Shown: positions 8,638 to 17,843, counted from the first letter of the stretch. The stretch is DNA of 64,000 nt from Rhodanobacter sp. ANJX3 (GCF_014200755.1 NZ_JACHCM010000006.1:248001-312000), one strand, 5' to 3'. Notes: generated by a model from the sequence alone, not told the origin. A program made the numbers and translations.

Positions 8638-9408
8638 ATGAAACGCAGCGCCCTGCCTTTTGATCCGATCGATCTGCATCAGCTCAAGCGCAGCTGCGGC
8701 CACTGCGCACTCAGTGAACTGTGCCTGCCGGCGGGAATCAATCAGGCCGATCTGGAACGCCTGGACACGGCGGTGCGCGATAAGCGGGTGCTCGAACGTG
8801 GCGACCATCTGTATCGCCAGGGCGATGCGTTTCACTCGCTTTACGTCGTGCGATCGGGCTCGCTCAAGACCGTGGTGGAAAGCGACGAGGGCGACGCCCA
8901 GATACTGGGCTTTCATTTGCCCGGCGAATTGATCGGGGTCGACGCCCTGGCGAACGATCATCATCTTTGTGCCGCCGAAGCCTTGGAGCGCACCAGCGTC
9001 TGCGAGCTGCCGTACACACAGCTGCAGCAGGTGATGACCGAGGTGCCGTCGCTGCAGCGCCAGCTGATGCGCGTGGTCAGCCGGGAGGTGGTCGCCGAGC
9101 AGCGCCATCTGGTGATGATGGGGCGCCAGCAGGCGCAGGAACGCCTGGCCATTTTTCTGCGCAGCCTCTCGGAACGCTATGGCCGCCTGTCGCGCGACAC
9201 CGTGACATTGACGCTGACGATGTCGCGCTACGACATCGCCAATTATCTCGGCCTGGTGGTCGAAACGGTGAGCCGACTGTTTACCCGGATGGAGGCCGCC
9301 GGCGTGCTGGCGGTGAGTCGCAAGACCGTTTCCATCCTCAAGCCCGACTTGCTCGCGGCCATGTGCGGCACCCAGGACAGCGGCAAAAAAGAACCGACAC
9401 GGCGATAG
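8638..9408 (+). CDS. fnr: FNR/Anr oxygen-sensing transcription factor
   Basis: Crp/Fnr-family regulator with a [4Fe-4S] oxygen sensor. Counting from the alternative ATG at 8584, the N-terminal ligands are Cys38, Cys41 and Cys47 (CGHCALSELC) and the fourth is Cys140 (TSVCELP). A cyclic-nucleotide-like beta roll precedes the dimer helix, and the recognition helix ETVSRLFTR carries the E-SR residues that read TTGAT. ATG 8638 starts the conserved part (MKRSALPF) and is preferred. It is an expected activator of the five matching boxes at 8442, 9427, 15023, 15088 and 16219. Confidence 0.93.
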   Translation: MKRSALPFDPIDLHQLKRSCGHCALSELCLPAGINQADLERLDTAVRDKRVLERGDHLYRQGDAFHSLYVVRSGSLKTVVESDEGDAQILGFHLPGELIGVDALANDHHLCAAEALERTSVCELPYTQLQQVMTEVPSLQRQLMRVVSREVVAEQRHLVMMGRQQAQERLAIFLRSLSERYGRLSRDTVTLTLTMSRYDIANYLGLVVETVSRLFTRMEAAGVLAVSRKTVSILKPDLLAAMCGTQDSGKKEPTRR

Positions 9409-9426
9409 GAGATATCGCTTTTTTGA

Positions 9427-9467
9427 TTGATCTGGGTCAATGAAGCGATCGGTAGAGCGGGTAGAAC
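9427..9467 (+). promoter_or_regulatory. FNR/Anr box TTGATCTGGGTCAA with candidate -10
   Basis: The box (9427-9440) matches nine of ten consensus bases. TAGAAC at 9462-9467 sits where a class II promoter's -10 should be, giving a start near 9475. That lies upstream of the GNAT start at 9529 and implies low-oxygen induction of the GNAT gene and perhaps the universal stress genes after it. Confidence 0.75.
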
Positions 9468-9528
9468 GGTAATCCGGGAAAGACCAGAGCGCATCTCTGG
9501 TTTCGACTCGATGAACCGGAGTATGCCC

Positions 9529-10107
9529 ATGTCGTCTTCCACGATACGCGAACAGACCGCCGCGCCGCACGAGTTTCCCGTCGTACCCGACGATCACTGG
9601 GTCGAACGGCTGCACGACGGAAGCTATGTGCTTATTCGTCAATTGCGCCAGGAAGATCGCGCGCGCGAGATCGAATTCATCCGTCGGCTCTCGCCCGATT
9701 CGCGCAGGGCGCGCTTTCTCAGCGAGTTTCGCGAACCTAGCCCGGCACTTGTCGATCAGATGATGACCGTCGACGGCGATCGATCGGCCGCGTTTGTCGC
9801 GTTGGTGCATGACGACGGCACGCTGCGCGAAATCGGTATCAGCCGCTACGGTGCCACGTCCGAACCGGACACCGGCGAATGCGCGATCAGCGTTGCCGAC
9901 GACTGGCAGCGTCGCGGCCTGGGAACGATTCTGATGCGTCGGGCGATGGGCATGGCGCTGCGCCATGGATATCGCAGGATGATTTCCCTCGATGCCGCGT
10001 CGAACGACACCATGCACCACTTCACCCATCGACTCGGCTTTTCGCGGTGCACCGACCCCGACGACGGCACGCAGGTGATTCACTCGATCGACCTCGTCGG
10101 AGCCTGA
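9529..10107 (+). CDS. GNAT-family N-acetyltransferase
   Basis: A 192-residue GNAT protein with the acetyl-CoA loop DDWQRRGLGTILMRR at about 123-137 and the conserved helix and strand after it (GYRRMISLDAASNDTM, HRLGFSRC). It resembles the stand-alone acetyltransferase unit found in low-oxygen and PatZ-like settings. Start choice: ATG 9529 has GGAG eight bases upstream; ATG 9427 is impossible as a start because it lies inside the FNR box. The acceptor is unknown, with protein lysine acetylation as one possibility. Universal stress genes lie downstream. Confidence 0.85.
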   Translation: MSSSTIREQTAAPHEFPVVPDDHWVERLHDGSYVLIRQLRQEDRAREIEFIRRLSPDSRRARFLSEFREPSPALVDQMMTVDGDRSAAFVALVHDDGTLREIGISRYGATSEPDTGECAISVADDWQRRGLGTILMRRAMGMALRHGYRRMISLDAASNDTMHHFTHRLGFSRCTDPDDGTQVIHSIDLVGA

Positions 10108-10179
10108 TGCCATGAGCTTTCCGCTATCGCCTCGGCATCGGCTCCCTGCGGAATCGCCCTGCCGTGCCTGCGTTACGGC

Positions 10180-10392
10180 ATGGATGGACGTGCTGAGCCA
10201 TGGAGCCGGGCGGTGGCGGTCGGTGACCATCTCGCCGCCGGTCGGGCGTTGATTCGGGAAGCACAGGACAACAACGCAAGCCTGCTGGTGATGGGTGCCT
10301 ACAGCCACTCGCGCATGCGCGAGCGCATTGACGGCGGGGCCACGCGACATGTCTTGGCCCGCTCCACGCTGCCGATCTTTTTGCAGCACTGA
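10180..10392 (+). pseudogene. Truncated universal stress protein
   Basis: Seventy codons match only the C-terminal end of tandem universal stress proteins: LLVMGAYSHSRMRERI and GGATRHVLARSTLPIFLQH. The same stretch occurs at the end of the intact protein encoded at 15226-16107. No N-terminal UspA half is found in any frame between 10108 and 10180, so most of the gene has been lost. Whether the ATG at 10180 is translated is unclear. A complete UspA gene follows at 10494. Confidence 0.6.
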
Positions 10393-10493
10393 ATGCGTGC
10401 GCTGGTCTCGATTCGAACGGACGACTGCAGATAACGCGCCGCGAGATTGAACCACCCCGATCGTCTACCGATTTTCCCCAAAGGAGTACACCG

Positions 10494-10928
10494 ATGTTTT
10501 CCCGAATCCTTATCGCCACCGATGGTTCAGAGGTCTCTCTTCGCGCCGCAAAAGTGGCAATCGATCTGGCCAAGCGACTCGGTATCGGCGTGTATGCCTT
10601 TCATGTCGCCGCGCCGTACGAAGATGCCATTTTCGTCACGGACATCTATGTCGATCAGGACTTTTACAGCAGTCAGACCATCGCCTATGCGACGCGCAGC
10701 CTGTCGGATATTGTCAAACTCGCGGAAGAAGCCGGCGTGCCCTGCGCATCCAGCTACCGGCTCGAAAAACGGACCCACACCGCCATTTTGGCCACCGCCG
10801 AGGCCGAACACTGCGACCTCATCGTGATGGGCTCGCATGGCAAGCGCGGGCTTGATCGGCTGCTGCTGGGCAGCGAAACGCAGAAGGTGATTCTCAACAC
10901 GCCATTGCCCGTGATGGTCTGTCGCTAA
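10494..10928 (+). CDS. Universal stress protein UspA family
   Basis: The 144-residue single-domain protein begins MFSRILIATDGSE and ends with the ATP-binding signature G-x2-G-x9-G-S (GSHGKRGLDRLLLGSE), so it is probably of the nucleotide-binding class. AAAGGAG precedes the ATG. Proteins of this type support survival under starvation, low oxygen and oxidative stress. It lies downstream of the FNR-box GNAT gene, but a separate promoter cannot be excluded because the truncated gene intervenes. Confidence 0.9.
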   Translation: MFSRILIATDGSEVSLRAAKVAIDLAKRLGIGVYAFHVAAPYEDAIFVTDIYVDQDFYSSQTIAYATRSLSDIVKLAEEAGVPCASSYRLEKRTHTAILATAEAEHCDLIVMGSHGKRGLDRLLLGSETQKVILNTPLPVMVCR

Positions 10929-11092
10929 CTGACCCACCCCACATTCGTTCCCGCGGGTAGGCAGGACGGAAGACGCTGAACAAACTTGTCGTGCTATGTG
11001 CAGGAAACCGGCGAAGCCTTCCACGTCCTTGTTCGAGACTATGCCAGACATCACCATCCGGCCGATCGATCGATAATCGCCGCGGCCCTCTG

Positions 11093-11118
11093 GATCGATG
11101 CGTCGAGGCGCATCGATC
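11093..11118. terminator. Hairpin between convergent uspA and cydX
   Basis: GATCGATGCG and CGCATCGATC form a perfect 10-bp stem with a six-base loop, in the 276-bp gap where the + strand uspA and the - strand cyd operon converge. No U-rich tail follows on either strand, so intrinsic termination is uncertain. I saw no gene in the rest of the gap. Confidence 0.4.
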
Positions 11119-11204
11119 TGCCGATCGTAGGTAGCCGCTTTAACGCGTAATCCGTGGCGACCTCTCGACCGCTTGCTTGCGACCGCGAGGCCACCACGCC
11201 CCAC

Positions 11205-11345
11205 TCAACTCAGCTCATCCGGCAACTCGGTATCCGTGGGCAAGCGAGCGGCTTCGTCGCTTGCATGCACTTCGTACCACATGCCGTTGAGTACCGCGAA
11301 TGCGCAGGCCAGGCCGAGGCCGAGAATCCAGGCGAAATACCACAT
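11205..11345 (-). CDS. cydX: Cytochrome bd oxidase small subunit CydX
   Basis: The 46-residue protein starts MWYFAWILGLGLACAFAVLN, the hallmark of CydX, with a single transmembrane helix and a short charged tail ending PDELS. It stabilises the haem groups of the CydAB quinol oxidase. AGGAGG stands directly upstream, and cydB stops 12 bases before its start. The length is slightly above the 37 residues of E. coli CydX. Confidence 0.93.
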   Translation of the reverse strand: MWYFAWILGLGLACAFAVLNGMWYEVHASDEAARLPTDTELPDELS

Positions 11346-11357
11346 GAGACTTACCTC

Positions 11358-12488
11358 CTAATAACCGGTGTGAGTGCGGCGAATGTGTTCCAGCGTGACG
11401 CGCCCGCGCAGCACGCGGTAAACCCAGCCGGTGTAGAGCAGGATGATCGGCATGAAGACCGCGGTCGCGCCCAGCATCAGCCCCAGCGTGCCTCGGCTGG
11501 ACGAGGCATCCCAGACGGTCAGGCTCGATCGTGGATCCAGACTGGACGGCATCAGGAAGGGAAACAGCGCGAAGCCCGCCGAAAAGATCGTGGCACCCAC
11601 CGTAAGGCCACTGAAGAAAAACGTGATGCGCGGGGAGTGACGATTCAATGCCACCACCACCAGAGCGCCGAGCAGAGCTAGCGCAGGAGCGAGCCAGAAT
11701 GCCGGGTGCTCGGCATAGCTCGCCAGCCAGTTGCCGCCGCGGGCGACATCCTTGAGCAGGGGATTGGATACGCCGCCGGACGAGATCGCGCCGACCAGAC
11801 GGTAAGCCGTTACGCCATGCAACAGGTACACCCCCGCCAAACCATACAGCGCGATAAAAGCGACCGAACACGCTTGCGCGATTCGCGAAGCGCGCCGTGC
11901 GATCTGCGGATCGCTCTTCAACGACGCCCAGCTCGCGCCGTGCATCAGCAGCAGTACGATACTGACCAGCCCGCACAGGATCGCAAACGGCTGCAGCAGG
12001 TTGAAGAAGCCACCCTCCCAGCTCATGCGCAGGTCGTCGTCGAAGCGGAACGGCAGGCCGAGAAAGAGATTGCCGAACGCCACGCCGCAGATCAGCATCA
12101 CCACCAGCCCGGACACCGTCAGACCACCGTCCCAGATATTCCGCCACACCCGGCCGGGCATCTTGTTGCGGAAATTGAAGCCGACCGGCCGCACGATAAA
12201 CGCCAGCAGCACGAGCAGAATCGCCTCGTACATGCCGGAAAAGGACACCGCATACAGCAGCGGCCACGCGGCAAACACCGCGCCGCCGCCGAGAATGAAC
12301 CAGACCTGGTTCCCCTCCCACGTCGGCTCGATGGTTTCCAGCAGCACGCGGCGTTCCTCGTCATTGCGGCCCAGCACAGGCAGCAGCGCGGCCAGCCCGA
12401 AATCGAAGCCGTCCATGATGGCAAAGCCGGCGAGCAGCACGCCGAGCAGCAGCCACCAGATAATCCGCAGAACCTCGTAAGTGAACAT
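11358..12488 (-). CDS. cydB: Cytochrome bd ubiquinol oxidase subunit II
   Basis: A 376-residue polytopic membrane protein, with ARVED-like features of Cyd[17 protein letters not shown] near the N-terminus and the conserved [18 protein letters not shown] at about 51-68. Together with CydA it forms the high-affinity oxidase that reduces oxygen with quinol. It is 10 bases downstream of cydA. Length equals the family norm (about 379). Confidence 0.95.
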   Translation of the reverse strand: MFTYEVLRIIWWLLLGVLLAGFAIMDGFDFGLAALLPVLGRNDEERRVLLETIEPTWEGNQVWFILGGGAVFAAWPLLYAVSFSGMYEAILLVLLAFIVRPVGFNFRNKMPGRVWRNIWDGGLTVSGLVVMLICGVAFGNLFLGLPFRFDDDLRMSWEGGFFNLLQPFAILCGLVSIVLLLMHGASWASLKSDPQIARRASRIAQACSVAFIALYGLAGVYLLHGVTAYRLVGAISSGGVSNPLLKDVARGGNWLASYAEHPAFWLAPALALLGALVVVALNRHSPRITFFFSGLTVGATIFSAGFALFPFLMPSSLDPRSSLTVWDASSSRGTLGLMLGATAVFMPIILLYTGWVYRVLRGRVTLEHIRRTHTGY

Positions 12489-12498
12489 GTGATCGTCC

Positions 12499-14100
12499 TC
12501 AGGACTTCAGCGGAACAGGGGTGAATGGTGCCGGGTTCGGCTCGATCGGTGCCGGCTCGATGCTCGCCGGCCAAAGCTCGAGCCCGTCGGGGCCTTTGCG
12601 GATGAACTTCAGCATCAGTACGACGTCGACGATGGCCAGCGCGCTGTAGAAAACGATGAAGCCGATCAGCGATCCCCAGACCTGGTGAGCACTCAGCGAC
12701 GACACGCCCAGCGCCGTCGGCAACACCCCCTCGATCGCCCACGGCTGGCGGCCGTACTCGGCCACGATCCAGCCCAGCTCGATGGCGAGCCACGGCAGCG
12801 GCAGACTCCACAGCGCCACCTTCAGAAACCAGCGATGCCTGGTCAGCTCGCGCTTGCTGGCTTTCCAGAAGGCGAAGGCGAACAGCGCGATGAAATACAT
12901 GCCGCAGGCCACCATCAGGCGAAACGACCAGAACAGCACCGGCACATTCGGGATCGTGCTGTCGGCGGCCTTCTGGATATCCGCCGGCGTGGCCTTGCGC
13001 GGATCGTCGACATAGCGCTTGAGCAGCAACGCATAGCCCATATCCTGATCGTGCGCGGCCAGCGTGGCCTGAGCCTGCACGTTGGACTTGTCCCGACGCA
13101 GCACCAGCATTGCGTCATAGGCCTTCACGCCCTCGCCGATGCGCCCCTTGGCCGTATCCACCAGCTCGGCGATGCCGGGCATCGTCTCGTCGGTGGAGTG
13201 CGTACCGATCAGACCCATCGCCCACGGGATCTGGATGGCCATATGGGTCGTGCGTTGCTGCACGTCAGGCATGCCGAACAGCGTGAACGGCGCCGGCGCC
13301 GGCTCGGTATGCCACATCGCCTCGATCGCGGCGAGCTTCATCTTCTGGTTCTGCGACACCGTATAGCCTGACGTATCGCCCAGCACCACCACCGACAGCG
13401 CCGCCGCGAGACCGAAGCTCGCCGCCACCGTCATCGAGCGCTTGGCGATATCCACGTTGCGACCGCGCAGCAGATACCACGCGCTGATCGACAGCACGAA
13501 CATCGCGCCGAGCACATAACCCGCGCTCACGGTATGGACGAATTTGGCCTGGGCGACAGGATTGAAAAACACGTCGCTGAAAGACGTGACTTCCATGCGC
13601 ATGGTCTGGGCGTTGAACTTCGCCCCTACCGGATGCTGCATCCATCCGTTGGCGATCAAGATCCATAGCGCCGACAGGCTGGTGGCCAGCGCCAGGAACC
13701 ACGTCACGAACATGTGCTTCAGTGGCGAGATGCGATCCCAGCCGAAATAGAACAGCCCGACCAGCGTTCCCTCGAGGAAGAACGCCATCAGTCCCTCGAT
13801 CGCCAGCGGTGTGCCGAAAACGTCGCCGACATACTGTGCGTAGTACGCCCAGTTCGTGCCGAACTGGAATTCCATGGTGACGCCGGTGGCCACGCCCATG
13901 GCGAAGTTGATGCCGAACAGCACGCCCCAGAACTGGGTCATGCGGCGCCATATCGTCCGGCCGGTCATGACGTGGATGCTCTCCATCACGGCCAGCATCC
14001 AGACCAGCCCCAGCGTCAGCGGCACGAACAAGAAGTGATAGAGCGCGGTCATCGCAAATTGCATGCGCGACAGGGTGACAACCTCGGTATCGACAATCAT
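12499..14100 (-). CDS. cydA: Cytochrome bd ubiquinol oxidase subunit I
   Basis: This 533-residue haem subunit has the haem-b595 ligand region near the N-terminus ([13 protein letters not shown]), the [15 protein letters not shown] block, and a long Q-loop with [18 protein letters not shown]. It belongs to the E. coli-like long-Q-loop class. The enzyme supports respiration at very low oxygen. Its start overlaps the end of cydP by 4 bases. The operon lies behind the ompW promoter with an FNR box, consistent with anaerobic or microaerobic induction. Confidence 0.96.
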   Translation of the reverse strand: MIVDTEVVTLSRMQFAMTALYHFLFVPLTLGLVWMLAVMESIHVMTGRTIWRRMTQFWGVLFGINFAMGVATGVTMEFQFGTNWAYYAQYVGDVFGTPLAIEGLMAFFLEGTLVGLFYFGWDRISPLKHMFVTWFLALATSLSALWILIANGWMQHPVGAKFNAQTMRMEVTSFSDVFFNPVAQAKFVHTVSAGYVLGAMFVLSISAWYLLRGRNVDIAKRSMTVAASFGLAAALSVVVLGDTSGYTVSQNQKMKLAAIEAMWHTEPAPAPFTLFGMPDVQQRTTHMAIQIPWAMGLIGTHSTDETMPGIAELVDTAKGRIGEGVKAYDAMLVLRRDKSNVQAQATLAAHDQDMGYALLLKRYVDDPRKATPADIQKAADSTIPNVPVLFWSFRLMVACGMYFIALFAFAFWKASKRELTRHRWFLKVALWSLPLPWLAIELGWIVAEYGRQPWAIEGVLPTALGVSSLSAHQVWGSLIGFIVFYSALAIVDVVLMLKFIRKGPDGLELWPASIEPAPIEPNPAPFTPVPLKS

Positions 14101-14315
14101 GGTGTGCTCTCGTGAATCGAAGGGGTGGCCGTGGGTGCCAGCAGTCGCTCGATGGCGTCATGACCGCGAGCGGGTTTCGGGTAAGGCGCAAAGGCGACCC
14201 ACCAGAGCAGGGACAGCGCCGCGATCTTGACGATGACGATGACGATCAGCTCGAGCGTCAGGCGCGACGCCCATCGCCTGGAAGCCGGTTTGCGCGGAAA
14301 GAAGGGCGACGCCAT
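14097..14315 (-). CDS. cydP: Putative cytochrome oxidase small subunit CydP
   Basis: A 72-residue single-helix protein (LTLELIVIVIVKIAALSLLW) directly before cydA, matching in position, size and hydrophobic pattern the CydP accessory protein found with cydAB in several gammaproteobacteria. A basic N-terminus precedes the helix. Its function is not well established; a role in oxidase assembly or stability is inferred. It is 8 bases downstream of ompW, so the five genes ompW-cydP-cydA-cydB-cydX probably form one transcript. Confidence 0.75.
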   Translation of the reverse strand: MASPFFPRKPASRRWASRLTLELIVIVIVKIAALSLLWWVAFAPYPKPARGHDAIERLLAPTATPSIHESTP

Positions 14316-14323
14316 CGTGCCTC

Positions 14324-14941
14324 CTAGAAACGCCAGCCGACGCTGAGTCCGTAAACGAGTGGATCGATCTTCGCCGTGCCTACGTGCGCACCGTTGACTC
14401 GCACCTTACTCCGGATGTCCATCCAGCGAACGTCGGCGGTAAGTATCCAGCGTTCGCTCAGGCGAAAGTCGACACCGCCGTGCGCCGCGGTACCCCAGCT
14501 ATCCTTCGCCACCACGTGCGCGCCGAACAGCGGGCCCACGCCGTTCGCGTCGTAGAAATGTGTGTAGTTGACGCCGAGCCCGACGAACGGCGATACCGCC
14601 GAGCCCGCCAGAAAGTGGTAATTGACGCCCAGCACCGGCGGCAGCTGCTTGACCGTCGCCGCACGCTGTCCGTTCAGGCGCAGCGTGTGCTGAAACGGCA
14701 GCGCAGCGAGCGCTTCGAAACCCCACTGCGGCGTAAGCATGTATTCGATGCTGAAGGTGGGCCGCGTGCTGCTGCTGATGCTGGTCTTGGCGCCGGCCAG
14801 ATAGCCGTTGTTCGAGGTCGGATCGACGATGTGCGCACCGAACCGCAGTACCCATGGGGTATCGGCATCCTGTGCCGAACTGTTGACCGCTATCGCGCAG
14901 GCCAATACGCCCAGCGCCAGCTGTTTCCATTGCGTCTTCAT
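14324..14941 (-). CDS. ompW: OmpW-family outer membrane protein
   Basis: A 205-residue eight-strand barrel with signal peptide (MKTQWKQLALGVLACAIAV, cleavage after SSAQ). OmpW features are RFGAHIVDPTSNNGYLAG at the start, FSIEYMLTPQWGFEALAALP, HFLAGSAVSPFVGLGVNYTH, and the terminal YGLSVGWRF. OmpW forms a narrow hydrophobic channel and is FNR-dependent in E. coli. The promoter here (14995-15036) has the same logic, and the gene leads the cyd operon. Confidence 0.92.
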   Translation of the reverse strand: MKTQWKQLALGVLACAIAVNSSAQDADTPWVLRFGAHIVDPTSNNGYLAGAKTSISSSTRPTFSIEYMLTPQWGFEALAALPFQHTLRLNGQRAATVKQLPPVLGVNYHFLAGSAVSPFVGLGVNYTHFYDANGVGPLFGAHVVAKDSWGTAAHGGVDFRLSERWILTADVRWMDIRSKVRVNGAHVGTAKIDPLVYGLSVGWRF

Positions 14942-14994
14942 TGCTTGCGTTCCTTTTTTTGAAAGCCGTTGCCGATGTCGCCGGCATGCAACGC

Positions 14995-15036
14995 AATATA
15001 GGAAGTGGGCGCACCGCCCATGTTGAGCGAGATCAA
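14995..15036 (-). promoter_or_regulatory. Class II FNR promoter of ompW-cydPABX
   Basis: On the minus strand the box TTGATCTCGCTCAA (15036-15023, nine of ten consensus bases) is followed by TATATT at 15000-14995. The predicted transcript start (about 14988) lies 41.5 bases from the box centre, the exact class II FNR geometry. This leaves a leader of about 47 bases before ompW. Confidence 0.85.
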
Positions 15037-15087
15037 TTTGCCGTGCGTTAGGCGATATCCGATCGGCGAAGGATGCGTGCTTCGTTA

Positions 15088-15101
15088 TTGATTTCGATCA
15101 A
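15088..15101 (+). promoter_or_regulatory. FNR/Anr box TTGATTTCGATCAA upstream of tandem Usp gene
   Basis: A perfect TTGAT-N4-ATCAA site. TAAAAC at 15124-15129 is a reasonable -10 at class II spacing, giving a start near 15136 and a leader of about 90 bases before the gene at 15226. It is 51 bases from the ompW box, so one short region holds two opposed FNR promoters. Confidence 0.78.
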
Positions 15102-15225
15102 AGGTCGCCGGCACCAGCGCGCGTAAAACATAAGCGCGACGTCCATGGCGCCGATGCTGTCTTATCGACGCGTCGGCCACAGCCAGAAGGACTTGCGCGC
15201 TGACGATCTCTCCAGGAGAACACCG

Positions 15226-16107
15226 ATGAATCTTTCTGCGCAGAACCCTCTTGCAAACGTTGTTTTGCCCGCCCGCGACATGCCTGCGCGCACGGTCGGC
15301 GATATTCTCGCCCTGATAACGGCAGGCGCCGCATGGGGTTCGTCCGCCATGGTGGCCGCTCGTCTCGCCGCGCGCTTTGGCACGTCGCTGACCGGCGCCT
15401 ACTTCGATCCGGAGATCGTCACGACGGTGATGGGCGATGCGAGCATGTCGCCCTTTGCGCAGCCGCTCGGTGGCATCGGCAATGCTATCGACTCGCCCAA
15501 CGGCCGCGAATTCGCCGCCTTCGCCCGCAGACACAACGCCATCGATACACATTGGACGATTCTGCGCACGCAGATTGCCCGAAGGCTGCACTGGCTGGGC
15601 TCATGGCACGACCTCGTCGTGCTGGAAAGCGATATGAGCAACGTCGAAAAGGTGCGCAGCATACTGAGCAACCTGCTGATCACCTGTCGCCTTCCCTGCC
15701 TCTTGCTGCCACCGAACTACCACGACTCGGCCCGGTTCGAACGTATCGCCATCGGGTGGAACAACAGCCTGTCGGCGACACGTGCCATCCACGCAGCGCG
15801 GCCGCTGCTGGCACAGGCGCACCAGGTCTACCTGCTGGACGGCACGTTGAGCTCGACCGACGAACGGGACGATTTCCCGCACTTCGATCCGTACCAGTAC
15901 CTGGCTCAGGATGGTGTCACCGTGATTCCCGTCGAAGTGGCCGGAGACGCATCGGGAGAATCATTGCTCAGCTCCGCACGTCATGTAAGAAGCGACTTGC
16001 TGGTCCTCGGCGCCTACAGCCACTCACCATTGCGCGAACGCATTCTGGGCGGCGTGACGCGACACGCGATGGAGCATGCCGACATTCCGTTGTTCATGCG
16101 ACATTGA
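15226..16107 (+). CDS. Tandem universal stress protein
   Basis: The 293-residue protein has two Usp-like halves. The first (about 1-150) is divergent. The second ends with LGAYSHSPLRERILGGVTRH, where the usual second glycine of the ATP motif is serine. AGGAG at about 15213 fixes the start at ATG 15226. An FNR box precedes it. It fits tandem Usp proteins of low-oxygen regulons in Pseudomonas and relatives. Its C-terminus is the closest match in the window to the truncated copy at 10180. Confidence 0.88.
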   Translation: MNLSAQNPLANVVLPARDMPARTVGDILALITAGAAWGSSAMVAARLAARFGTSLTGAYFDPEIVTTVMGDASMSPFAQPLGGIGNAIDSPNGREFAAFARRHNAIDTHWTILRTQIARRLHWLGSWHDLVVLESDMSNVEKVRSILSNLLITCRLPCLLLPPNYHDSARFERIAIGWNNSLSATRAIHAARPLLAQAHQVYLLDGTLSSTDERDDFPHFDPYQYLAQDGVTVIPVEVAGDASGESLLSSARHVRSDLLVLGAYSHSPLRERILGGVTRHAMEHADIPLFMRH

Positions 16108-16218
16108 TCCGGCCATTCATCGGTGGCGTGTCGACAAAATGAAACTCGGACGCTCGGTTCACCAAGCTCCTGTTCCCGTATTCGACCGACGAGTTCAGCG
16201 GATCAAGCGCGCCGTCTC

Positions 16219-16232
16219 TTGATGTAGATCAA
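16219..16232 (+). promoter_or_regulatory. FNR/Anr box TTGATGTAGATCAA upstream of hemN
   Basis: A perfect dyad whose centre (16225.5) is 41.5 bases from the A of the hemN start codon. Class II activation would therefore start transcription at the ATG itself. GAGACT at 16255-16260 would then be a poor -10. Either the message is leaderless or the box acts at another position. Confidence 0.8.
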
Positions 16233-16266
16233 TACCTATTCGAAGCGCGCCGACGAGACTTTACCG

Positions 16267-17637
16267 ATGAACACGCCCACTCTAGAACCGACGTTCGATG
16301 CCTCGTTGTTGTCTTTTTACGACACCGCCGCCCCGCGGTACACGAGCTACCCGACGGCGCCCCATTTTTGCGAAGATTTCGGCAACGCCGCGCTCATCGA
16401 GGCGATACGCGCCTCCAACGAAAATCCCATTCCGCGGCCGCTGTCGCTGTACGTGCACGTGCCGTTCTGTTTCAGCCCCTGCTTCTACTGCGGCTGCATG
16501 CATGTAATCGGTCGAAATCCCGCCGTGGCCGATCGCTATCTGCGCGCCCTGCTGTGGGAAATCGAACGGCTCGCGCCCTGCTTCGACCGGGATCGCCCAT
16601 TGATACAGCTGCACCTGGGCGGAGGCACGCCCAATTTTCTCGATCTTGCCCGGCTCGAGCGGCTGATGCATGCGCTGGAGGACAACTTCACTTTCGCCGC
16701 GCCGGATTCGAGAGAATTCGGGATAGAGATCGATCCGCGGTTTTGCGACGCCGACTATGTGCGGGGACTGGCCCGCCTGGGATTCAATCGAATCTCGATC
16801 GGGATTCAGGACTTCGATCCGGCCGTGCAGAGCGCCATCAACCGCGTCCACTCCATCGAAAAATCGCACGAGGTCATCCAGGCCGCGCAGCGGGCCCAAT
16901 TCCGCTCGATCAACGTGGATCTTATCTACGGGCTGCCGCATCAGACGCCGGAAAGCTTTTCTGCGACGCTGGAAAAAGTCGTGGGACTTCAGCCCACTCG
17001 GATCGCCGTCTATGGCTACGCCCATCTGCCGGCGCTGTTTAAGGCACAAAAACAGATTCGCGCCGAAGATCTGCCCGACGCCGCACAGCGTTTGCAACTA
17101 TTCGGCGTGGCCCTGGAGAAACTGTCCGCCGCCGGTTATTTCTATATCGGCATGGATCATTTCGCGCGCGGGGATGACGACCTGGTCGTCGCCCAGCTCG
17201 CCGGCACGCTGCAACGCAACTTTCAGGGCTACTCGACCTGCGCCAACTGCGACATTCTCGGCGTTGGCGTCAGCGCCATCAGCCGCATCGACGGAACATA
17301 CAGCCAGAACCATCGCCAGCTCATCGACTATTACCGCGCCATCGAAGCGGGCGACCTGGCCGTCAATCGTGGCGTTATTCTCACCTCGGACGATGTGCTG
17401 CGCCGGGACGTGATCGGACGCCTGATGTGCCACGGCGAGCTGGATCGTGAGGACATCGGCCGAACCTACGACATCGACTTCGACAACTACTTCGCCGACG
17501 AATTGCGCCGCCTGACGCGCTATGCGCAGGACGGCTTGGTCACCCTGAGCACCGACCGCATCGCCCTCACCCCGCGCGGCCGCCTCCTCGTCAAGAACGT
17601 CGCCGCGTGTTTCGATGCCTACACCAGTTATGAGTGA
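16267..17637 (+). CDS. hemN: Oxygen-independent coproporphyrinogen III dehydrogenase
   Basis: A 456-residue radical-SAM enzyme that converts coproporphyrinogen III to protoporphyrinogen IX without oxygen, sustaining haem synthesis when air is scarce. The cluster motif CxxxCxxC is at Cys68, Cys72 and Cys75, with Cys77 just after. PRYTSYPTA near residue 23, GGGTPNFL and GFNRISIGIQDFDP are family signatures. The start matches the usual HemN N-terminus. Downstream cys genes belong to a separate unit. Confidence 0.96.
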   Translation: MNTPTLEPTFDASLLSFYDTAAPRYTSYPTAPHFCEDFGNAALIEAIRASNENPIPRPLSLYVHVPFCFSPCFYCGCMHVIGRNPAVADRYLRALLWEIERLAPCFDRDRPLIQLHLGGGTPNFLDLARLERLMHALEDNFTFAAPDSREFGIEIDPRFCDADYVRGLARLGFNRISIGIQDFDPAVQSAINRVHSIEKSHEVIQAAQRAQFRSINVDLIYGLPHQTPESFSATLEKVVGLQPTRIAVYGYAHLPALFKAQKQIRAEDLPDAAQRLQLFGVALEKLSAAGYFYIGMDHFARGDDDLVVAQLAGTLQRNFQGYSTCANCDILGVGVSAISRIDGTYSQNHRQLIDYYRAIEAGDLAVNRGVILTSDDVLRRDVIGRLMCHGELDREDIGRTYDIDFDNYFADELRRLTRYAQDGLVTLSTDRIALTPRGRLLVKNVAACFDAYTSYE

Positions 17638-17843
17638 CGTAGAATTCCGAGATCCCGCTGGGTCATTGCCGGTTATCGAATCCTAATATTCTGTTCATGG
17701 TCTCTCCTTCAGCTCGTTACGAACGCTTAAGCACACTTACGCCGCTATCGCAGTATTAGCTGTAGCAGCCCAATGCGACATTCGTCACCGGCAAGACCCG
17801 GGCTGAAATAAGCGAACGGCATATGGTCATGCCGAATGATCCT

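Noticed and set aside
8452..10455. 667-codon minus-strand open frame across fnr and the GNAT gene
   Set aside because: It overlaps two well-supported genes on the opposite strand and shows no protein family features.
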